Shown piece after piece: positions 1-6,703 of a stretch of DNA of 15,103 bases; the stretch's first letter is position 1, and each line of letters starts with the position of its first letter. The notes under the pieces are model-generated. The model did no database searches. It was given only the letters and a program-made list of their open reading frames with translations, and had not been told where the DNA came from. The stretch lies in the NCBI GenBank assembly GCA_902491795.1, contig CABUIX010000051.1, forward strand, positions 1 through 15,103, given 5' to 3'. Source of the stretch: an uncultured Bacteroidales bacterium. GTDB lineage: Bacteria; Bacteroidota; Bacteroidia; Bacteroidales; UBA932. Made by a program: the position numbers and the translations under genes.

Positions 1-63
1 TAAGCCAGGGAATCAACTTTGCGAAAAAACAGGGAGAGGGATATTGCATATTACAATCGTCAG

Positions 64-179
64 ACCTGTCGCAGCAACATGCCCTGGAGGGCCGTGGGAG
101 GCCGGTCGGTACGACAGGTGAATTGCAGGAACTATTCTGCCATTGTTTTCGCCAGTCGCAAGTGCCGTTGTCACCTGTC
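64..179 (+). other. Candidate structured RNA or regulatory segment
   Basis: An 8-bp perfect inverted repeat, acctgtcg (64-71) with cgacaggt (112-119), encloses a small hairpin (gccc/gggc around a TGGA loop, 81-92). The right arm can pair instead with a third element: gacaggtga (113-121) is the perfect complement of tcacctgtc (171-179). The two pairings exclude each other, which is the layout of a switch or of a folded RNA with alternative states. A -7-like box CAACTTTG (14-21, one mismatch to TAnnTTTG) lies upstream on the same strand, but its -33 region would fall outside the window. I recognise no known riboswitch or RNA family, and short inverted repeats arise by chance in GC-rich DNA, so this is tentative. 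Confidence 0.25.
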
Positions 180-216
180 ATCGTTTTCACCGTTTAGCCA
201 TGCCATCGTTTCAGCC
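141..216. repeat. Three short sequence echoes (about 13 bp)
   Basis: Three similar 13-mers occur at 141-153 (cattgttttcgcc), 179-191 (catcgttttcacc) and 204-216 (catcgtttcagcc). Starts are 38 and 25 bp apart. They lie between the possible structured segment and the 76-bp array and may be remnants of an older, more degenerate repeat. Irregular spacing argues against a CRISPR array. Confidence 0.35.
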
Positions 217-228
217 GTCTCGCTGCTG

Positions 229-290
229 GCCGCAGGTGCCTCTCGTCAGGCGTTTGACTGGGGAAGAGCCTGCCTCGCGGCACCTGCGGC
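229..290. repeat. Perfect 12-bp inverted repeat
   Basis: The arm gccgcaggtgcc (229-240) is the exact reverse complement of ggcacctgcggc (279-290), with a 38-bp spacer. The right arm lies inside the first full 76-bp unit. That unit differs there from units 2 and 3, so the pairing is specific to this edge of the array. It could form a long hairpin in RNA or a cruciform in DNA. There is no T-run after it, so it is not an obvious terminator. Confidence 0.6.
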
Positions 291-540
291 GGGCTTGCTG
301 AAGCAGGGCAACAGGCCCTTGTCAGGCATTTGATTTGGGAAGAGCCTGCCTCGCGGCACCGCGGCCGGCTCGCTGAGGCAGGGCAACAGGCCGCCCGTCC
401 GGCGTTGGGTTCGTGAAGAGCCTGCCTCGCGGCACTGAGGCCGGCTTGCTGAGGCAGGGTAACGGGCCGCTTGGCAGGCGGTGGATTCGGTAGGTGCCTT
501 GCTTGCGATGTCGCGGCCCGGCTTGCTGCAGTAAGGTTTG
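235..540. repeat. 76-bp imperfect tandem repeat array, 3 full units plus degenerate ends
   Basis: Three full units start with gaagagcctgcctcgcggca at 263, 339 and 415, exactly 76 bp apart. A degenerate unit follows at 491-540, keeping the stretch cggcttgctg, and a partial unit precedes them (about 235-262, shared tcaggc and ttga/ctgg ends). Each full unit contains a dyad: cctgcctc near its start and gaggcagg (gaagcagg in unit 1) about 22 bp later, giving an 8-bp stem. Small compensating one-base indels inside the units leave the period intact. The period is not divisible by three, so it is not a coding repeat. There are no unique spacers, which rules out CRISPR. It may be a palindromic intergenic repeat of the REP/BIME kind or a set of RNA hairpins; the function is unknown. 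Confidence 0.85.
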
Positions 541-676
541 TGAACTATGACGATGGCGGAGCAATATCGATATAGATAGTGTGTGGGCGCGTGCTGTCCT
601 GGATACCACGGAATGGTTGCAGATTGTATATGGACTGGAGAGAGGGAGGTGGTGAGGTTATTGTTGCGGGGAATGT

Positions 677-726
677 AAAAAAATGCAGCAGGGGCAGATG
701 CCTCACAATCGGCTCTGCCCCTGCTG
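677..726 (-). terminator. Intrinsic terminator after the GH106-like gene
   Basis: A perfect 12-bp inverted repeat, cagcaggggcag (686-697) with ctgcccctgctg (715-726), can be extended inward by a gcc/ggc pairing (700-702 with 711-713). On the minus strand it is followed by seven T residues (complement of 677-683). It lies 25 bp past the stop codon of the hydrolase and should end the leftward pyrG-hydrolase transcript. Confidence 0.9.
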
Positions 727-751
727 TGAAAAAGTCAGTCAGGGCTGTTTT

Positions 752-3637
752 TTATTGGCCTATCTCTTTCATCGGCGTGATTGTCACAGGGCCGAGAAGT
801 CCGGAGTCGACGGTGTCCCAGCCGGCTGCGGTGAAATACCCGTCGGAGCCTCTGTCTTCAGGCAGTCTTGCCTGGATGTTGGCGTTGTAGAAGATCTTCC
901 AGGGGAGTCCGTTCTTGTCCATGTAGGCGATGCGGTTTTCCATCGAATTTGACACTTTTACTGTGAGTGTCCCTCCGTCAGCAGCCTGTGCCTGGGTGAG
1001 CATTACTGTGAATGGCTTCTTGAAGACGGTGCCGAGGCATTCTCCGTCGAGCCATACTGATGCGCTTTCCCTGACATCTCCAAGGTCAAGTTGCCATGCG
1101 GCTGCACTGTCGCTGACGGCCGGGAGGGTGATGCTGTACTCGGCTGTTCCGCAGAAGATTGTAGCGTCCTTTCCGTAGGCAGTCCATGATCCGAGTTTGT
1201 TTACGGTTCTTGCAGCAGGCAGTTCAGGGCCGCCCTTGGTGAATACGATTGACCAGGTCCCGTTGATTGCCTGCGGCTGTCCGGCCTCGGTGTAGAAGCG
1301 GTATTCTTCTCCGCTGTAGTTTCCGGCAAAGGTTTCAAGCAGCAGGGACTCATCCGGGAGGAGCTTCATGAAGACTTCCTTCTTGCCATTGCCTGCGTCG
1401 CGGGTCTTGCCGTATCCGAATTTTCCGGTCATCGGATTGTATATCGCGATGCTTCCGCATACGGCATCAACCGGTATCCATCCTTCTATGGTGTCGTTGC
1501 CGGGATTCTTGACGAAGTAGTATTTGCCTCCGTCATCCTTGATTCGGCTGATGCACTGAAGTCCGCTGTCATACATGGTTTCGCGGTTGATTCCAGCTGC
1601 CTCAAGCATGGCATCGAGATCATCGGACAGCAGGAAACGGCCTTTTCCGCAGTCGGCAACGCTGATTCCGTTCTGTTCGCTGAACTTGAGCGATGCCTTG
1701 AGACTTTCGAGCCTGCTGCGGTTTCCTTTGAGGTCCGCAAGGCCGGGAACGTCCTCCGGCAAAGCATTTTCCACCATTACGGTGGCACCCTTGCGGGCGA
1801 GTTCAACCAGTCTTTCGAAGGTGCCTGCGAGCATGAGTCCGCATTTGGGGATGATGACGGCAGAGTAGCTGCTGCCTTCAGCGGTGACAATCTTTCCGTC
1901 CTTCACGTCAACCTTGTCACTGAGCATCATGTCGGTGATGTAGTCCCATGTGTAGCCTTTGTCGTAGAGATAGGAGGCGGATTCTCCTATTGCGCTCTGT
2001 GCCGGCGTGTTCTGGTTCATGTGGAACAGCAGTGATCCGCGTGCGGGCTGCGAGAGAAGATCTGTTGCATCGAAGAAGAGCAGGATGTCGTTGTCCGGCT
2101 TTCCGGCCTGCAGGAAAGACTGGCAGCGCGCCACGTATGTGTTGAACGCGGCAAAGTCAGTCCAGAAGCTGTTGCTCGGCTGGAAGTGTACTGCAGCATA
2201 GAAAAGCCAGCCCGGCCAGGGTGCGTCGTTGGGGGACATGCAGGTTCCGTGATAGAAGATGTGGTTGACTCCGGAAAGCAGGTATGTGTCAACCGAAGTC
2301 TTGACATCTCCGAGGTTTGAGCGGAAATGCTCGTTGAGCCAGGTGGCCGACTCGGAAGATGTAAGCGGCTTGTCGCATACGTGGGCAGCGGATGAAGCGG
2401 TTTTCATGCCGATAATGCTGCGGCCTTCAGTCTCTGGAACATCACTGACAGAGTACAGGTCAAGGATGTTTGCTGGTGATCCGTGTGCCTGGTTGCGTAT
2501 GCCCTTGCCCTGTTTTGCTGCCCATTCCTGCCACATGGCGGAATATTTCTCAAGCAGAAGTTCACCCAGGGTCGTCCTGTAGTCGAAAAGGACCCTGTTG
2601 GCCAGGTCTTTGTCCTCGCCCTTGCCGAGCAGGTCCAGCATGTACGGCCTGAGGTCATAGCCGCGGCGGCTGCTGAATTCCGTGAAGAAGTTCTCGGTCC
2701 AGTCGGAGTCTCCGACGGCATCGTCAACTTCGTATGAGTCATTGAAATAGTAGCGGATGCCGCTTACGTCGTATCCTTTGAAGGCTTCATCGAACTTTGC
2801 GAGGTATCTGGTGATCGCGTCTCCTGAGAAATGGTCTATCACGTCACCTTCTCCGCCGGGACCGGCTCGTTCGACAAGTTTGCCGTGCCATCCGAGGAAC
2901 ATCGCGCATATCGTCCAGTCGCCTTCAGGTGCTGTCCAGCTGAGGCTCCCGTCCTCGGCCACCTTGGCCGTGAGGTCCTCGTATTTGCCGTCAGGGCCAT
3001 ATGCCGCCACGGCAATCACAGGAAGCGGGAGGGGATAGCGCACCTGCTCGAAAGCATATTGCTGCAGGCTGTCATTTGCTGCTATCGGATACTTGAGTTG
3101 TGATATGTCTGCTTTCTTGCCGAGGCTGCGGACCATCGGCCACTCGATGTATTCAATCTTGTCGGTGAATTCCTCGCCTCCGGCAAGCTTCCATGTCCTC
3201 GTGGCGAGATATCGGCACGCGTAGTCGGGGGTTACCCATGGGCCTCCGAAAGGCCATCCTGAAGCATTCGCAAGGTCGATTCCGAGTCCGAGTTTGCCGG
3301 CTTCCTTGAGAGTATATTCAAAGAGTTCCATCCACTCGGGCGAGAGGTATTCGAGATATTTGTCCTCGTAGCCTTTGGCTCCGTAAATGGTCGTGACCTC
3401 CAGTCCGCCGAGTCCTGCTTCGGAATACCTGACAAGCATGGTGTCAATGTCTGACTTGCCGACGGCGCTTGCCGGCCACCACCAGCGTGTCCATGGTTTG
3501 TTCTGGGCCGTGATTTCAGGCCATCCGAGTGTGCCCGTCTCCGGGACGGACGCGCCGTTGCCTCCAGAGCAGGAAGCAAGCAATAACGCCGCCCCGACTG
3601 CAAGCACTAGCTTGAAGTTCAATGTGGTTCTTGTCAT
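752..3637 (-). CDS. GH106-like glycoside hydrolase (putative alpha-L-rhamnosidase), lipoprotein
   Basis: A 961-residue secreted enzyme probably removing L-rhamnose or a related sugar from plant or host glycans. A lipoprotein signal ends at LLASC (Cys23). No acidic run follows the Cys, so a periplasm-facing anchor is somewhat more likely than surface display. Family-type motifs in order: TRWWWP (50-55), a catalytic-barrel segment with the GxDLANASGWPFGGPW pattern (119-134), FNDSYE (298-303), SDVPETEG (398-405, candidate catalytic acidic residues E402/E404), and GVNHIFYHGT (456-465). The last 150 or so residues look like a beta-sandwich carbohydrate-binding region (DLGDVRESASVWLDGECLGT). Length is in the usual range for the family. 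It follows pyrG by 28 bp with no promoter or terminator seen between them, so co-transcription is likely. No SusC/SusD pair or sugar regulator is nearby. Specificity is inferred from family resemblance only. Confidence 0.78.
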   Translation of the reverse strand: MTRTTLNFKLVLAVGAALLLASCSGGNGASVPETGTLGWPEITAQNKPWTRWWWPASAVGKSDIDTMLVRYSEAGLGGLEVTTIYGAKGYEDKYLEYLSPEWMELFEYTLKEAGKLGLGIDLANASGWPFGGPWVTPDYACRYLATRTWKLAGGEEFTDKIEYIEWPMVRSLGKKADISQLKYPIAANDSLQQYAFEQVRYPLPLPVIAVAAYGPDGKYEDLTAKVAEDGSLSWTAPEGDWTICAMFLGWHGKLVERAGPGGEGDVIDHFSGDAITRYLAKFDEAFKGYDVSGIRYYFNDSYEVDDAVGDSDWTENFFTEFSSRRGYDLRPYMLDLLGKGEDKDLANRVLFDYRTTLGELLLEKYSAMWQEWAAKQGKGIRNQAHGSPANILDLYSVSDVPETEGRSIIGMKTASSAAHVCDKPLTSSESATWLNEHFRSNLGDVKTSVDTYLLSGVNHIFYHGTCMSPNDAPWPGWLFYAAVHFQPSNSFWTDFAAFNTYVARCQSFLQAGKPDNDILLFFDATDLLSQPARGSLLFHMNQNTPAQSAIGESASYLYDKGYTWDYITDMMLSDKVDVKDGKIVTAEGSSYSAVIIPKCGLMLAGTFERLVELARKGATVMVENALPEDVPGLADLKGNRSRLESLKASLKFSEQNGISVADCGKGRFLLSDDLDAMLEAAGINRETMYDSGLQCISRIKDDGGKYYFVKNPGNDTIEGWIPVDAVCGSIAIYNPMTGKFGYGKTRDAGNGKKEVFMKLLPDESLLLETFAGNYSGEEYRFYTEAGQPQAINGTWSIVFTKGGPELPAARTVNKLGSWTAYGKDATIFCGTAEYSITLPAVSDSAAAWQLDLGDVRESASVWLDGECLGTVFKKPFTVMLTQAQAADGGTLTVKVSNSMENRIAYMDKNGLPWKIFYNANIQARLPEDRGSDGYFTAAGWDTVDSGLLGPVTITPMKEIGQ

Positions 3638-3665
3638 AAATCTTGATTATTAGCGGTATATAAAA

Positions 3666-5285
3666 TTACTTTTTCCTTTCCTCTCTAAGTGCCATCGCAG
3701 CCTTGACAAATTCCCTGAAGATGGGCTGGGGGTGCTCCGGCGTGCTCTTGAATTCGGGGTGGAACTGCACTCCGATGAAGAAACGGTGGGAGGGAATCTC
3801 CATGACTTCGACAAGACCAGTCTGAGGATTGCGTCCTGAGGCGACCATTCCGGCCTTTTCGAAATCGGGCAGGAAGTCCGAATTGAATTCGTAGCGGTGT
3901 CTGTGGCGTTCGGAAATCAGTCCGGTGCCGTAGATGTCGTATATCCTTGAGCCTTTCTTGAGCTCGCACTCGTAGGCTCCGAGTCTCATGGTGCCTCCCT
4001 TGATGGTGGTTGACTTCTGGTCTTCCATGAGGTCTATGACGGGGTGCTCAGTCTTGGTAGTCACTTCGGTCGTGCAGGCGTCATCCCATCCGAGCACGTG
4101 CCTTGCGAACTCGACAACGCTCATCTGCATTCCGAGGCAGATTCCAAAGAACGGCACGTTGTTCTCGCGTGCATACTTGATGGCGGAGATTTTTCCTTCG
4201 AGGCCTCTTTCCCCGAATCCGGGGGCCACGAGGATTCCGTCGGCCTTTGCAAGCACTTCGGCGGCGTTCTCGTCATTGATGTGCTCACTGTGGACCGTGT
4301 GCACGTTGACCTTGCATTCGTTTGCGGCTCCTGCATGCACGAAAGATTCGAGAATTGACTTATAGGCGTCCTGAAGCTCCACATATTTGCCAACCAGGGC
4401 GATGTCAACCTCGGACTTGGGGTTCTGCAGCTTCTTGAGGAAGCCGTTCCATGCCTTCATGTCGGGCTGTGCGAAGTTGTCTATCTGGAGATGACGGACA
4501 ACCAGCTCGTCAAGATGCTCCTCGTGCATGTTGAGAGGCACCTGGTAGATGCTCCACGCGTCGATTGACTGGATCACGTGTCCGGGCTTGACATTGCCGA
4601 ACATTGCAATCTTCTTGCGGATTTCCGGTGTCAGCGGGTGCTCGGTACGGCACACGATGATGTCGGGCTGGACTCCTGACTGCTGCAGCATCTGCACTGA
4701 GTGCTGCGTGGGCTTGGTCTTGAGCTCCTTTGCCGCATTGAGGTAGGGAACAAGGGTGAGGTGGATTGACATGCAGTCCTCTTCGGGAAGTTCCCACTGG
4801 AGCTGGCGCACGGCCTCGACGAAGGGCTGTGATTCCATGTCTCCGATCGTCCCGCCGATCTCGGTTATCACTATGTCGTATTTGCCGGATTTGCCGAGCA
4901 GCATCATCCTGCGCTTGATTTCGTCGGTGATGTGGGGAATGATCTGCACTGTCTTGCCGAGGTAGGCTCCTTCGCGCTCCTTGGTTATGACCGTGTAGTA
5001 TATCTTGCCGGTCGTTACATTGTTGGCCTTGGAGGTATGGACTCCGAGGAAACGCTCGTAGTGGCCCAGGTCAAGGTCTGTTTCGGCTCCGTCTTCGGTC
5101 ACGTAGCATTCTCCGTGCTCATAGGGATTGAGCGTTCCGGGATCTACGTTTATGTAGGGGTCAAATTTTTGGATAGTGACGCTCAGGCCTCTTGCCTGAA
5201 GGAGTTTTGCGAGAGATGCGGCAATGATGCCTTTGCCCAGTGATGAGGCAACTCCGCCCGTGACGAAAATATACTTTGTGTCCAT
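3666..5285 (-). CDS. pyrG: CTP synthase
   Basis: Makes CTP from UTP, ATP and glutamine in the cytoplasm, the last step of pyrimidine nucleotide synthesis. The 539-residue length is normal. The N-terminal synthetase domain has KYIFVTGGVASSLGKGI (4-20, the ATP-binding loop), FDPYINVDPGT, and EDGAETDLDLGHYERF. The C-terminal class I glutamine amidotransferase domain has GFGERG, FGICLGMQ with nucleophile Cys383, and the HPE of VQFHPEF with its catalytic His and Glu. The start was set at 5285 (MDTKYIF), matching the usual N-terminus. A longer frame begins with TTG at 5297, but that TTG is part of the -7 box. It is the first gene of the leftward transcript and reads toward the GH106-like gene. No frameshift or missing key residue is seen. 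Confidence 0.98.
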   Translation of the reverse strand: MDTKYIFVTGGVASSLGKGIIAASLAKLLQARGLSVTIQKFDPYINVDPGTLNPYEHGECYVTEDGAETDLDLGHYERFLGVHTSKANNVTTGKIYYTVITKEREGAYLGKTVQIIPHITDEIKRRMMLLGKSGKYDIVITEIGGTIGDMESQPFVEAVRQLQWELPEEDCMSIHLTLVPYLNAAKELKTKPTQHSVQMLQQSGVQPDIIVCRTEHPLTPEIRKKIAMFGNVKPGHVIQSIDAWSIYQVPLNMHEEHLDELVVRHLQIDNFAQPDMKAWNGFLKKLQNPKSEVDIALVGKYVELQDAYKSILESFVHAGAANECKVNVHTVHSEHINDENAAEVLAKADGILVAPGFGERGLEGKISAIKYARENNVPFFGICLGMQMSVVEFARHVLGWDDACTTEVTTKTEHPVIDLMEDQKSTTIKGGTMRLGAYECELKKGSRIYDIYGTGLISERHRHRYEFNSDFLPDFEKAGMVASGRNPQTGLVEVMEIPSHRFFIGVQFHPEFKSTPEHPQPIFREFVKAAMALREERKK

Positions 5286-5294
5286 AACGGGATG

Positions 5295-5302
5295 CAAAGA
5301 TA
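5295..5302 (-). promoter_or_regulatory. pyrG -7 box (TATCTTTG)
   Basis: Read on the minus strand, the bases are TATCTTTG, an exact match to the Bacteroidetes -7 consensus TAnnTTTG, nine bases before the pyrG ATG. No TTTG -33 element is seen at the usual spacing. Transcription would begin at or within a few bases of the start codon, so the mRNA would have almost no leader. Confidence 0.6.
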
Positions 5303-5316
5303 ATAATAAAAGTTCG

Positions 5317-5324
5317 TAACTTCG
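5317..5324 (+). promoter_or_regulatory. -7-like box (TAACTTCG) for the cyclotransferase gene
   Basis: TAACTTCG differs from TAnnTTTG by one base and ends only five bases before the ATG at 5330. It lies within the 44-bp gap shared with the divergent pyrG promoter. No clear -33 element is visible. If it is used, the transcript would be leaderless or nearly so. Confidence 0.4.
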
Positions 5325-5329
5325 CGCCT

Positions 5330-6109
5330 ATGGAAACGAAAAGGATGTTTTTGGGCATGATGCTGGCGGGAGCCATTTGTGTGCTTGCCGGAACGGGTTG
5401 CTCAGCCAAGATAAAGGAATACGGAATAGAGGTCGTGGGTGAGTACGAGCATGACAGGTCGGCATATACCCAAGGACTGTTTTTCGATGGCGGGCAGCTG
5501 TACGAGAGTACCGGACAGTACGGGGAATCCAGCATCCGCATCGTGGATCTCGGGACCGGGAAGGTTCTGCACCGCCTCGATTTCGGCAACAAGTATTTTG
5601 CCGAAGGGTCCGTCGTGCTGGACGGCAAACTTTATGTCCTGACGTGGACCAACCGGGTGGCGTATGTCTATGATGCCGCCACACTGGAGTATGAAGGAGC
5701 CTATTCCTATCCTCGTGACGGCTGGGGACTGACCACCGACGGCAAGTCGCTGATTGCTTCTGACGGCTCGTCAAGACTGTATTTTCTCACGCCGGAGTTC
5801 CGTCTGGAGCGCAGCCTGAATGTCAGGATGGACGGGCGCCCGCTCCGGAATCTCAACGAGCTCGAGTGGATTGACGGAAAAATCTGGGCGAACGTCTACC
5901 TTACCGACATGATAGTGGTCATCAATCCCGACGACGGGAACGTGGAGGCGTCAATCGACTGCTCCGGGCTTCTGCCGCGCGAACTCAGGAAACCCGACAC
6001 CGATGTGCTCAACGGTATCGCGATGGATCCCGATACCGGGAAGATTTATCTTACCGGCAAATATTGGCCGCGGCTCTATGAGGTCAGGCTGAAGGAAATC
6101 AAGCGGTAA
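5330..6109 (+). CDS. Glutaminyl-peptide cyclotransferase-like lipoprotein
   Basis: A 259-residue exported protein of the plant/bacterial beta-propeller glutamine cyclotransferase type, which turns N-terminal glutamine of peptides into pyroglutamate. The signal peptide has a hydrophobic core (7-20) and a probable lipobox ending at Cys24 (LAGTGC, slightly non-standard), so it is likely anchored facing the periplasm. Family-type motifs recur blade by blade: AYTQGL (45-50), AEGSVV (91-96), LTW (104-106), GWGLT (131-135), ASDGS (143-147), LNELEW (175-180), DVLNGIA (225-231) and LTGKYWPRLYEV (241-252). Length fits one complete propeller. It stands alone, divergent from pyrG and followed by its own terminator, so the neighbours do not indicate a substrate. 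The family is clear; activity is inferred. Confidence 0.88.
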   Translation: METKRMFLGMMLAGAICVLAGTGCSAKIKEYGIEVVGEYEHDRSAYTQGLFFDGGQLYESTGQYGESSIRIVDLGTGKVLHRLDFGNKYFAEGSVVLDGKLYVLTWTNRVAYVYDAATLEYEGAYSYPRDGWGLTTDGKSLIASDGSSRLYFLTPEFRLERSLNVRMDGRPLRNLNELEWIDGKIWANVYLTDMIVVINPDDGNVEASIDCSGLLPRELRKPDTDVLNGIAMDPDTGKIYLTGKYWPRLYEVRLKEIKR

Positions 6110-6119
6110 GACTGCATGA

Positions 6120-6148
6120 CTGCCCTGGGATCCCCGGGGCAGTTTTTT
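6120..6148 (+). terminator. Intrinsic terminator after the cyclotransferase gene
   Basis: A 10-bp stem with a 3-base loop (6120-6142; arms ctgccctggg and ccccggggcag share one G-T pair) is followed directly by six T residues (6143-6148). It begins 11 bases after the stop codon and separates this gene from the heme operon downstream. Confidence 0.93.
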
Positions 6149-6190
6149 GTTTTGCTTTCATCCGACTGCCAAAATACCAACATCTTGCGA

Positions 6191-6221
6191 TTGACGGCAA
6201 AGGTGTTAATGGGGAAATTTG
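6191..6221 (+). promoter_or_regulatory. Putative promoter of the hmu operon
   Basis: A -7-like box GAAATTTG (6214-6221, one mismatch to TAnnTTTG) lies 20 bases after a TTG (6191-6193) that could be the -33 element, which is the expected spacing. It sits between the upstream terminator and the first gene of the operon, leaving a leader of roughly 25 bases that ends in an A-rich run (6235-6240). I saw no convincing Fur box between 6149 and 6250, although iron or heme control would be expected for such an operon. Confidence 0.45.
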
Positions 6222-6250
6222 CAGCCGGAAAACACAAAAAACTTGGAATC

Positions 6251-6703
6251 ATGAAAGCAAAACTTCTTTTGACTCTTGCAGTGGCCGCGTCAGGAATGGC
6301 GGCTGTTGCGTGCAACAAGGCGGGAACTTCTGTCGACATTGCGGCGGAGGTGGCGGGATCGTATACCGGGACGACATCCGCTTCGTTCCAGTACAGCCCG
6401 GATCCGATGGTGACCGAAAACGAGACGTTTGTCTTGACCGCGGCCGGTGATGGCGCCGTTGACGTCAGCTTCGAATCGGCGACCTGGGGATCGTTCTCCT
6501 TCGACGGGGTTTCAGTGACAGGCTCGGATCCTTATACCCTGAAAGGGGAAGGCACGACCCTGATGGGCATGGGCGATGAGAAGAGCGAGTACAAGGCGAC
6601 CTTCGAAGGAACTGTCGGCAAGCAGGCCGGCACCGCGGACTTTCTGATCACCGTGCCTGCCGTAATGGGAGGTCTGACCATAGAATTCTCGCTCGCGGAA
6701 TAG
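6251..6703 (+). CDS. Small calycin-like lipoprotein heading the hmu operon
   Basis: A 150-residue exported protein. The signal peptide (1-20) ends at AVAC with Cys21, a permissive lipobox, so lipidation is likely. The mature part is rich in Ser, Thr, Gly and short beta strands (for example GSYTGTTSASF at 36-46 and ITVPAVMGGLTIEFSL at 133-148). This resembles the putative calycin-like beta-barrel proteins common in Bacteroides; the assignment is by pattern, not by a search. It has no histidine, but has methionines at 53, 105, 107 and 139. Start 6251 was chosen because a longer frame from 6116 would begin inside the upstream terminator and lack a signal peptide. Its stop codon touches the HmuY start with no gap, so the two are surely co-expressed. 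A role in heme handling is inferred from position only. Confidence 0.8.
   Translation: MKAKLLLTLAVAASGMAAVACNKAGTSVDIAAEVAGSYTGTTSASFQYSPDPMVTENETFVLTAAGDGAVDVSFESATWGSFSFDGVSVTGSDPYTLKGEGTTLMGMGDEKSEYKATFEGTVGKQAGTADFLITVPAVMGGLTIEFSLAE

Larger units (their letters stand above)
1..676. other. Gene-free stretch with repeats and dyads
   Basis: No convincing protein gene is visible in these 676 bases. The open frames that cross it read through a repeat whose 76-bp period is not a multiple of three. They have no signal peptide or recognisable domain and look like chance frames in GC-rich DNA. What is present: a -7-like box (14-21), a segment with competing inverted repeats (64-179), three short echoes (141-216), a 12-bp inverted repeat (229-240 with 279-290), and the 76-bp tandem array (about 235-540). 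From about 541 to 676 I see only a 10-bp palindrome (564-573) and otherwise nothing. The leftward terminator at 677-726 bounds it on the right. No tRNA or rRNA was recognised. Confidence 0.7.

Noticed and set aside
19..333. Plus-strand open frame at the left edge
   Set aside because: No domain or signal peptide, and it runs into the noncoding repeat array.
235..540. CRISPR array
   Set aside because: Units are contiguous and similar over their whole 76 bp; there are no short repeats separated by unique spacers and no cas genes.
322..609. Minus-strand open frame through the repeat array
   Set aside because: The 76-bp period shifts the reading frame in every unit, so the peptide has no repeated pattern. 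Composition is random and no start context is seen.
5286..5297. Upstream TTG start of pyrG at 5297
   Set aside because: The TTG belongs to the TATCTTTG promoter box, and the family N-terminus begins at MDTKYIF (5285).
6149..6250. Fur box upstream of the hmu operon
   Set aside because: No 19-bp inverted repeat resembling GATAATGATAATCATTATC was found by eye, so no site is claimed.
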